DNA of 64,000 nucleotides from Paraburkholderia elongata (GTDB taxonomy: Bacteria > Pseudomonadota > Gammaproteobacteria > Burkholderiales > Burkholderiaceae). The DNA is taken from contig NZ_WOEZ01000074.1 in the NCBI RefSeq assembly GCF_013177735.1, positions 62,001 to 126,000 of the forward strand. Direction: 5' to 3'. The notes beneath the pieces are model-generated. The model made no database searches, was not told the origin of the DNA, and saw only the letters and a program-made list of their open reading frames with translations. Shown here one piece after another: positions 45,404-51,057 of this stretch. The position numbers and the translations under genes were made by a program. Numbering within the stretch: position 1 is the first letter of the stretch; each line of letters opens with the position of its first letter.

Positions 45404-46642
45404 CTAGCTCTTCAACGCACTGGCAAACGCCTTCTGCGCGTCGTCGACCGACTGGTTCTTGTTCCAGAAGTTCGTGATGACGTCGATCAACGCGCCCTGT
45501 GTGTCAGGCGAGAGCAGCATTTCCGGATTCGGCAACTGACGCGACTTGTCCTTCATGATCGCCATGCCCTCCTTCGCGCAGATGTCGAGACTGCTGGCGT
45601 CCACATCGGGACGAATCGGAATCGAGCCTTTCTTCGCGCTGAATGCAACTTGCGCGGCCGGCGAGGTCATCACCGTGGCAAGCAGATTTTGCGCCTTGAT
45701 CGCGTTGGCGTTGTCGGTTTTCGGGAACACGAACACATCACCCGCGACCAGATACGGCGAGTGCGGACCGAAACCCGGGAAGCAGCCGAAGTCCTTGCCG
45801 GCACTCTGGTTGGCCGCCGAGAATTCACCCTTGGCCCAGTCGCCCATGATCTGCACGCCCGCCTTGCCGGAAATCACCAGCGCGGTGGCATCGTTCCAGT
45901 TGCGGCCAGGCGAGCCCGGATCGACGAAATCATGCAAGCGCTTGAACGACGCGAGCACCTTCTTGAACGCATCCGACTTGACCGCGTTCATGTCGCGATC
46001 GCGGTACACCTTCAGATAAAGATCGGGACCGCCGACGTCGGCGAATACCGCGTCGAACGTGATCTTTTCCTGCCACGGCTGACCACCGAGCGCGAGCGGG
46101 ATCACGCCCGCGGCCTTCAGCTTGCCGAGATCGGCGATGAATTCGTCATAGCTCTTCGGCTCGGCGGCAATGCCGGCCTTCTGGAACACCGGCTTCGAGT
46201 AGAAGAACCAGGCCGGCATGTGAATATCGACCGGCGCGGCGTAGTAATGACCCTTCACCTTGATGCTGTCGATGATCGACTGCGGGAACACGTTGTTCCA
46301 GTTCTCTTTCGCGGCAACGTCGTCGACGTTGTTCAGCAGGCCCTGGTCGATCAGGTCGTGAAATTGCCTCGACGTATTGAACTGCGCAGCGGTGGGTGGA
46401 TCGCCGCCGACGATCCGGTTAATCGCGGTGGAGCGCGCCTGATCGGCGCCGGCCACTGCATTGTCGATCCAAAGGCCACCGGCCTTGTTATATGCATCGG
46501 CAAACTGGCGAATCGCGGCCGATTCGCCGCCCGAGGTCCACCAGTGAATCACGTTGGCTTTCAAGGGCTCCGCCTGCGCGACGACGCCATACAACGCCAG
46601 TGCCGCAACCACGCCTCTTAAGACCATTTTTCTGCTGTTCAT
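45404..46642 (-). CDS. Sugar ABC substrate-binding protein
   Basis: This 412-residue extracellular solute-binding protein (family 1) has the signal VLRGVVAALALYGVVAQAEP. VIHWWTSGGESAAIRQFADA and NNVFPQSIIDSIKVKGHYYA are typical of this group, followed by MPAWFFYSKPVFQKAGIAAE and VISGKAGVQIMGDWAKGEFS. The ATG follows GACAGGAGACG, a good ribosome binding site. A 30-bp near-palindrome upstream (46658-46687) probably binds the operon repressor. With the GH1 glucosidase next door, a beta-linked disaccharide such as cellobiose is the likely ligand. Confidence 0.92.
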   Translation of the reverse strand: MNSRKMVLRGVVAALALYGVVAQAEPLKANVIHWWTSGGESAAIRQFADAYNKAGGLWIDNAVAGADQARSTAINRIVGGDPPTAAQFNTSRQFHDLIDQGLLNNVDDVAAKENWNNVFPQSIIDSIKVKGHYYAAPVDIHMPAWFFYSKPVFQKAGIAAEPKSYDEFIADLGKLKAAGVIPLALGGQPWQEKITFDAVFADVGGPDLYLKVYRDRDMNAVKSDAFKKVLASFKRLHDFVDPGSPGRNWNDATALVISGKAGVQIMGDWAKGEFSAANQSAGKDFGCFPGFGPHSPYLVAGDVFVFPKTDNANAIKAQNLLATVMTSPAAQVAFSAKKGSIPIRPDVDASSLDICAKEGMAIMKDKSRQLPNPEMLLSPDTQGALIDVITNFWNKNQSVDDAQKAFASALKS

Positions 46643-46657
46643 TCCGTCTCCTGTCGA

Positions 46658-46687
46658 CCAGAGTTAGCGCTTTAGCGCTTACTCTGG
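46658..46687. promoter_or_regulatory. LacI-type operator before the binding-protein gene
   Basis: Two 14-base arms, CCAGAGTTAGCGCT (46658-46671) and AGCGCTTACTCTGG (46674-46687), are inverted around TT with one mismatch. The AGCGCT half-sites are those favoured by sugar-responsive LacI proteins. The site lies just upstream of the ribosome binding site, where binding would block transcription. Confidence 0.75.
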
Positions 46688-46773
46688 TCCCATGCACGAT
46701 AGTTGCGCCAGGCTTTGCGCCCGTGTTTCAAGTCGACATACAAACCAGCTCCACCTGCCGTTAGACCTGTGCC

Positions 46774-48189
46774 TTAAACCCGTGCCTTACGCTCCTTCAA
46801 AAACTTCGCCACCCACTCCGCGCTGCGCTTGATCGTACGCTTCTGCGTACTGTAATCGACATGTACGACACCAAAGCGACGCTCATACCCAAACGCCCAC
46901 TCGAAGTTATCCATCAACGACCACAGAAAATAGCCGCGAATATCCACGCCGGCCTTGATCGCCTGATCGACCGCCGCGAGATGGCGCTTGAGGAACGAGA
47001 TGCGCTGCGTATCCTCCACATGACCGTCGGTCACCTGATCGTCCGAGGCCATACCGTTTTCGGTGATGTAAATCGGCGGCAGGTTGTGATACGTCCTCTT
47101 GAAACCGGTCACCAGATCGCGCAAGCCATCGGGATACACCTCCCAGCCCATCTGCGTGCGCTCGACGCCTGCGAGCGGCACGTCCCGGAATCCATGCGCG
47201 CCGTCGCTCGCAACGTTGGTGCGGAAGTAATAGTTGATGCCGAGAAAATCGAGCGGCGCGGAAATAGTCTGCATGTCGCCGTCGAGCACCAGCGGCTCGG
47301 TTCCCGGCCACAACTCGAACAGGTCCTGCGGATACGCACCCTTGAGCAGCGGATCGAGAATCCACGCATTGTGCTGGACTTCGAACAGATGCGCCGCGCG
47401 CTGATCCGCCGCGCTGCCACTATTGGCCGTGCCTCGGCCAATGTTGGCGACGATACCTTTCTGCGAAGCGGGATCGTTGGCGCGCAATACCGGCACCGCG
47501 AGACCGTGCGCGAGTAGCAGATGATGCATCGCCTGCGTCGCAAAGCGTCCGTCGGCGAGGCCCGGCGCGTGGTGGCCGTTGCCGTAGCCGAGATACGCCG
47601 AGCACCACGGTTCGTTGAGCGTCGCCCATGCGTCGACCGTGCCGGCAAGTTCGCGGCTCATCAGGTCGGCGTAGTCGGCGAAACGGTAAGCGGTGTCGCG
47701 ATTGAGCCAGCCGCCGCGATCTTCCAGATGCTGCGGCAAGTCCCAGTGATAGAGCGTCACGAAGGTCGTGATGCCCTTCTCTTTCAGGCGGTTCAGGAGG
47801 CGCTTGTAGAAGTCGAGCCCTTTGCGATTAGGCACGCCTGCCGCGTCCATCACGCGCGGCCATGCAATCGAGAGCCGATAGCCTTCGAGGCCGAGCGAGG
47901 CCAGCATGTCGACGTCCGCTTCCCACCGGTGATAGTGATCGCAGGCAACGGCGCCGGTGTCGCCGGCCAGCACCTTGCCGGGCGTCGCCGAGAAGGTGTC
48001 CCAGATCGAAGGCAGGCGGCCGTCTTCATCCACCGCGCCTTCGATCTGATACGAAGCCGTGGCGGCGCCAAGCAGGAAGTTTTTGCGCCACAGCGCGGAG
48101 TCAGCGGGCGGGGTGAAGGGGTCGGCGAGCGGGTCGTTGGAAATTGCAGGGGATAGAGCGTCGGATACAGCGGATGCGTCGTTTGCCAC
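46774..48189 (-). CDS. Beta-glucosidase (glycoside hydrolase family 1)
   Basis: This 471-residue GH1 enzyme has the N-terminal NFLLGAATASYQIEGAVDED and acid/base glutamate in WATLNEPWCSAYLGYGNGHH. The nucleophile glutamate is in PIYITENGMASDD, and the aglycone-side GYFLWSLMDNFEWAFGYERR is present. There is no signal, so it is cytosolic. The GTG at 48189 with AGGAGAATCC upstream is preferred; the frame continues 88 codons further but crosses the operator and lacks family similarity. It hydrolyses imported beta-glucosides to glucose. An 18-bp perfect palindrome, TGTGGAAGCGCTTCCACA, lies about 80 bases upstream. Confidence 0.92.
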   Translation of the reverse strand: MANDASAVSDALSPAISNDPLADPFTPPADSALWRKNFLLGAATASYQIEGAVDEDGRLPSIWDTFSATPGKVLAGDTGAVACDHYHRWEADVDMLASLGLEGYRLSIAWPRVMDAAGVPNRKGLDFYKRLLNRLKEKGITTFVTLYHWDLPQHLEDRGGWLNRDTAYRFADYADLMSRELAGTVDAWATLNEPWCSAYLGYGNGHHAPGLADGRFATQAMHHLLLAHGLAVPVLRANDPASQKGIVANIGRGTANSGSAADQRAAHLFEVQHNAWILDPLLKGAYPQDLFELWPGTEPLVLDGDMQTISAPLDFLGINYYFRTNVASDGAHGFRDVPLAGVERTQMGWEVYPDGLRDLVTGFKRTYHNLPPIYITENGMASDDQVTDGHVEDTQRISFLKRHLAAVDQAIKAGVDIRGYFLWSLMDNFEWAFGYERRFGVVHVDYSTQKRTIKRSAEWVAKFLKERKARV

Positions 48190-48270
48190 GGATTCTCCTG
48201 CGCTGAGGTCGTTGAACCGGGTACGGCGAAACTCGATGTAGAAGTTACGCGGAACCTGCTTGACAGCAGA

Positions 48271-48288
48271 TGTGGAAGCGCTTCCACA
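48271..48288. promoter_or_regulatory. LacI-type operator before the GH1 glucosidase gene
   Basis: The perfect 18-bp palindrome TGTGGAAGCGCTTCCACA resembles CebR/CelR-class operators (TGGGAGCGCTCCCA). It is 82 bases before the GTG start, within the probable promoter. It shares the AGCGCT core with the second site in front of the binding-protein gene, so one LacI repressor may control both transcripts. Confidence 0.8.
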
Positions 48289-48382
48289 ATGACCAGCGAA
48301 CGATAGCAGTGGCGGATTCACCGCAGCAATCAGGGTTTGTCTGGAGAGGGGGCTGGGATGCGCCGCGCCTCGGGTCCGCCCT

Positions 48383-48433
48383 GCGCCATGACAGAGCGTC
48401 GGTCGGTTATGGCACTCAACCGTTAGCCATTTA
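48383..48433. repeat. Array end block, copy c
   Basis: A stretch of about 50 bases that ends at the stop of the seventh small gene and closely resembles 49229-49281 and 50458-50509. It has the degenerate inverted arms CGCCATGAC and GTTATGGC. It marks the downstream end of the third cassette and of the whole array. Confidence 0.65.
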
Positions 48434-48706
48434 CTGTGCTGACGGCCGGTCAATTGGCTCTTGCGAGACGGTCATGTATTGCTTGATGTCAGGCTGACCC
48501 AGCGCAATCGCATTGAGCATTGCGACGCCAAGCCGACGCGCGAACTCGTCGTCAAGCCTGAAATCGAATTCGTCTAGCAGGATCGGTACTGCGAATATTC
48601 CAGTCAAGATCGGGACCAGCCTGGCTGGCTCGACCAATTGCACGTTCAACCGTTGACTGCCCTGGTCATAGTTCAGAACCACGGAACGCGGGGGATCAAT
48701 CGCCAT
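48431..48706 (-). CDS. Array small gene 7 (B type), putative immunity protein
   Basis: This 91-residue protein is the most divergent of seven paralogues: PPRSVVLNYDQGSQRLNVQL at the front but the shared core LLDEFDFRLDDEFARRLG and the end LGQPDIKQYMTVSQEP. It overlaps the preceding small gene by 11 bases. The ATG follows AGAGGGTATTG, a ribosome binding site whose bases match the last codons of the RHS tail. No family is recognised; a small acidic cytosolic protein is expected. As an immunity role is inferred only from context, confidence in function is low, but the gene is real by paralogy. Confidence 0.75.
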   Translation of the reverse strand: MAIDPPRSVVLNYDQGSQRLNVQLVEPARLVPILTGIFAVPILLDEFDFRLDDEFARRLGVAMLNAIALGQPDIKQYMTVSQEPIDRPSAQ

Positions 48707-48989
48707 CAATACCCTCTGCACTGTTCGGCTTGTCGATTGGGTGCGGCGTGACGTTCAGGTGTTGTTTGATGTCCGGTCGGCCCAATGCAATCGTATTGAG
48801 CATTGCAACTCCAAGTTGTCGTGCTAATTCGTCGTCAAACTTGAACTCTTCATCGTCCAGAAAAAACGGCACTTCCATAATTCCGCGCACGACCGGGGCC
48901 AGCCTGGCTGAATTTACAGCTTGCATGATCAACTGCTTAGGATCTTCGGTGTAGGTCAAAACCATGGAATACGGCGGATGATTAGCCAT
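48696..48989 (-). CDS. Array small gene 6 (A type), putative immunity protein
   Basis: This 97-residue paralogue begins MANHPPYSMVLTYTEDPKQL. It has the family core in altered form (FFLDDEEFKFDDELARQLG) and ends with an extra tail containing NSAEGIDGD. The ATG at 48989 is fused to the stop of the displaced RHS tip (TAATG). The coupling of a tip-encoding frame to a downstream small gene mirrors the main RHS gene and its first small gene. Replacement changes such as LLDE to FLDD suggest altered specificity. Confidence 0.75.
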   Translation of the reverse strand: MANHPPYSMVLTYTEDPKQLIMQAVNSARLAPVVRGIMEVPFFLDDEEFKFDDELARQLGVAMLNTIALGRPDIKQHLNVTPHPIDKPNSAEGIDGD

Positions 48990-49237
48990 TAATACCCTCT
49001 GCACTCTTGATAGATTTGGAATGCGCTCTGTTTACACAGTGCGACGGCCCGCGCGCCGCCCTTGCGGAAAGCAATCGCATTGCGCATTTCGATTTGAGCT
49101 TCATACTGCGCGAAGCATTCGCTCTGGAGGTCTCCGTTGGCGCGCGGCCCGCGCCGACGGACGGTGGTGATAAGAGGACAGTTCGCACTTTTCCCACAGG
49201 CCTCACCGGGCTGGTTCCTGTCCCCTCGGCGCCATGA
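48989..49237 (-). other. Displaced RHS C-terminal tip, open reading frame without its own start
   Basis: An uninterrupted frame of about 80 codons, lacking any ATG or GTG start, ends ECFAQYEAQIEMRNAIAFRK, then GGARAVALCKQSAFQIYQEC and RGY-stop. This aligns with the C-terminus of the large RHS protein (ECFARYENDLDLC and ALCKENAFQRYQQCRGF) over about 45 residues, with three cysteines kept. Upstream of that the sequence diverges. It may be a silent spare tip that could recombine onto the RHS gene, as orphan tips do in known polymorphic-toxin loci, or a remnant. No frameshift is visible. Confidence 0.7.
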
Positions 49238-49281
49238 CCAAACGTCGGTCGGTCATGGCGCTCAACCCTCTGGCCAATTAC
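49229..49281. repeat. Array end block, copy b (10-bp perfect inverted repeat)
   Basis: The second copy of the cassette-end block. It includes the inverted arms CGCCATGACC and GGTCATGGCG (49230-49239 and 49251-49260), a perfect 10-bp stem with an 11-base loop. It ends at the stop of small gene 5. Copies a and c keep the sequence but not the full stem. Confidence 0.7.
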
Positions 49282-49553
49282 TCTTCTGGCGGCCTGTCGA
49301 TTGGATGCTGCGTAAAGGTCATGTATTGCTTGATCTCCGGCTGCCCCAGCGCAATCAGATTAAGCACGCCACCACCAAACCGACGAACAAATTCGTCGTC
49401 AATCCTGAAATCGAATTCGTCCAGCAGGACCGGCACTTCGAGTTCTCCAGCCAGAACTGGGGCCACCCTAGCCCGTGAAACAGATTGCACAATCAACCAT
49501 TGACGATCTTCGTCGTAAGTTACTACCACAGAACATGACGGAAATTTAGTCAT
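49278..49553 (-). CDS. Array small gene 5 (B type), putative immunity protein
   Basis: This 91-residue paralogue starts MTKFPSCSVVVTYDEDRQWL. It has the core LLDEFDFRIDDEFVRRFG and LGQPEIKQYMTFTQHPIDRP near the end. It is closest to small gene 2, which occupies the same place in the first cassette (also MT..CSVVVTYDEDRQ). The GGAGGGTATCG before ATG is a strong ribosome binding site. Within a cassette the A gene comes first and this B gene second. No recognised domain. Confidence 0.78.
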   Translation of the reverse strand: MTKFPSCSVVVTYDEDRQWLIVQSVSRARVAPVLAGELEVPVLLDEFDFRIDDEFVRRFGGGVLNLIALGQPEIKQYMTFTQHPIDRPPEE

Positions 49554-49569
49554 CGATACCCTCCGTACC

Positions 49570-49845
49570 CTACTGTCCTGACAGCTCGTCGATTGGCCGT
49601 TGTGTAACGCTCAAGTATTGCTTGATGTCCGGCTGACCCAGCGCAATCAGACTAAGCATCGCGGCTCCAAGCCGTCGCGCGAACGCGTCGTCAAGGCTGA
49701 AATTGTGCTCGTCCAGCAAAATCGGTGCCTTGAGCGTCCCGGCCATGACCGGTGCCAATCTGGCTCGATCAATAGCCTGCACGGCAAACTTCTGACGATC
49801 TTCGATATATGTCAGAACCACGGAATACGGCGGATGCTTAGCCAT
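49570..49845 (-). CDS. Array small gene 4 (A type), putative immunity protein
   Basis: This 91-residue paralogue starts MAKHPPYSVVLTYIEDRQKF, with core LLDEHNFSLDDAFARRLG and end LGQPDIKQYLSVTQRPID. The 18 bases before GGTATTG-ATG (TATCAACAGTGCAGAGGG) exactly equal the codons YQQCRG at the end of the RHS gene, although no tip frame is attached here. The duplication therefore carried a piece of RHS tail along. It is an additional A-type copy in the second cassette. Confidence 0.78.
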   Translation of the reverse strand: MAKHPPYSVVLTYIEDRQKFAVQAIDRARLAPVMAGTLKAPILLDEHNFSLDDAFARRLGAAMLSLIALGQPDIKQYLSVTQRPIDELSGQ

Positions 49846-49954
49846 CAATACCCTCTGCACTGTTGATATACGAATAGGCAATGGGTCGTCCTCTGCCCAT
49901 CCTTCGTGGTAGCTTCAAGTCACTTACCTTGAGGCTCGCTATCTCGTTGTCCTG

Positions 49955-50218
49955 CTAGTCCTCGATTGGCTGCTGCGTGACGTTCATGTATTTCTCGATG
50001 TTAGGCTGGCCCAGCGCAATCAAATTGAGCATTGCGACTCCAAGCCGTCGCGCGAATTCGTCGTCAAGCTTGAAATCGTACTCGTCCAACAAGATTGGCA
50101 TTTCGAGTTTTCCGGCCACGAGCGTGGTCAACTTGGCTGGTTCAACAGCTTGCACAATCAACTGTTGGCAATCTTCGACATAGGTCACAATCACGGAATA
50201 AGGCGTATGCCTAACCAT
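49955..50218 (-). CDS. Array small gene 3 (A type), putative immunity protein
   Basis: This 87-residue paralogue starts MVRHTPYSVIVTYVEDCQQL. It has the core LLDEYDFKLDDEFARRLG, identical to that of small gene 1, and LGQPNIEKYMNVTQQPIED. The start ATG overlaps the stop of a broken RHS tip (TGATG). A longer frame from 50317 would merely translate the tip out of frame and was rejected. It is the first gene of the second cassette. Confidence 0.78.
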   Translation of the reverse strand: MVRHTPYSVIVTYVEDCQQLIVQAVEPAKLTTLVAGKLEMPILLDEYDFKLDDEFARRLGVAMLNLIALGQPNIEKYMNVTQQPIED

Positions 50219-50400
50219 CAATACCGCCTGCACTCTTGATAGATTTTTGAATGCCCTCTGCTTACACAGCGGATCTGCCCGCGCGTCGCCCATGTGGAGA
50301 GCAATCGCATTGCACATTTCGATTGAGCTTCATACTGCGCAAAGCATTCGCCCTAGAGATCTCCGGCGGCGCGCAATCCGCGCCGCCGGACGGTGTTGAC
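50218..50400 (-). pseudogene. Displaced RHS C-terminal tip, disrupted
   Basis: This is homologous to the tip at 48989-49237 and the end of the RHS gene. The bases GCGAATGCTTTGCGCAGTAT correspond to ECFAQY. Compared with the intact displaced tip, a TAG replaces a sense codon two codons before GECF, one base is lost after GAAGCTCAA, and one is gained near GCATTCAAAAATC. It still ends in YQECRRY-stop fused to the next ATG. It is a decayed relic of the duplication. Confidence 0.7.
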
Positions 50401-50457
50401 AAGAGAGCAGTTCGCGCTTTTCCCACGGGCCCCATCAGGCCCGTTCGCGCCCCCTCA

Positions 50458-50509
50458 GTGCAATGGCCAAACGTCAGTCGGTCATACCACTTAACCTCTG
50501 GCCAATTAC
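50458..50509. repeat. Array end block, copy a
   Basis: The first copy of the cassette-end block, sharing with copies b and c the run from GCAATGGCCAAACGTC to the stop of small gene 2. The inverted arms are degenerate. It separates the first cassette from the broken tip of the second. Confidence 0.65.
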
Positions 50510-50781
50510 TCTTCTGACGGTCTGTCATCCGGCCGTTGTGTCACGCTCATATATTGCTTGATGCCCGGCTGACCAAGCGCAATCAGATTCAGCATGGTCG
50601 CGCCAAGCCCTTGCGCGAATTCGTCATCAAGCCTGAAATCGAATTCGTCTAGCAGGATCGGCATTTCAACTGCTCTAGCCAAGAGTGGGGCCAGCCGGGT
50701 TGGGGCAACTGATTGCAAAATCAACTGTTGACGATCTTCGTCGTAGGTTACAACCACGGAACACGGCGAAAAACTAGTCAT
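50506..50781 (-). CDS. Array small gene 2 (B type), putative immunity protein
   Basis: This 91-residue paralogue starts MTSFSPCSVVVTYDEDRQQL, with core LLDEFDFRLDDEFAQGLG and LGQPGIKQYMSVTQRPDDRP near its end. It lies nine bases after small gene 1 and has GAGGGTATCG before its ATG. It belongs to the first cassette, directly after the RHS gene. The repeated B-type second position across the three cassettes suggests duplication of a two-gene unit. Confidence 0.78.
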   Translation of the reverse strand: MTSFSPCSVVVTYDEDRQQLILQSVAPTRLAPLLARAVEMPILLDEFDFRLDDEFAQGLGATMLNLIALGQPGIKQYMSVTQRPDDRPSEE

Positions 50782-50790
50782 CGATACCCT

Positions 50791-51057
50791 CTACGGCTTG
50801 TCGATAGGCTCTTGCGTGACGGTCATGTATCGTTTGATGTTAGGTTGACCTGCCCCAATCAGATTGAGCATTGCGACTCCAAGCCGTCGTGCGAATTCAT
50901 CGTCAAGCTTGAAATCGTATTCGTCCAGCAGGATCGGCATTTCGAGTGCTTCAGCCATGAGCAGGGCCAGCCTGTTTGGATCAATGGCGTGAACGATTAA
51001 CTGTTGCAGATCTTCGTTGTAGGTCAGAACCACGGAATACGGCGAATGTTTGGCCAT
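50791..51057 (-). CDS. Array small gene 1 (A type), putative cognate immunity gene
   Basis: This 88-residue protein starts MAKHSPYSVVLTYNEDLQQL. It has core LLDEYDFKLDDEFARRLG and ends with GQPNIKRYMTVTQEPIDKP. Its ATG overlaps the RHS stop by one base (TGATG), so it should be translated with RHS. Its position is that of an immunity protein in polymorphic toxin loci. It is small, acidic and without signal or membrane helix, so the target would be cytosolic. I do not recognise a family, and the immunity role is an inference. Confidence 0.8.
   Translation of the reverse strand: MAKHSPYSVVLTYNEDLQQLIVHAIDPNRLALLMAEALEMPILLDEYDFKLDDEFARRLGVAMLNLIGAGQPNIKRYMTVTQEPIDKP

Noticed and set aside
48190..48453. 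Longer start for the beta-glucosidase
   Set aside because: The leader would cross the LacI operator and lacks GH1 similarity, and the GTG at 48189 has AGGAG.
48431..51057. CRISPR array or non-coding tandem repeats
   Set aside because: The repeated units are coding genes of about 90 codons with RBS and conserved residues, not short repeats with spacers.
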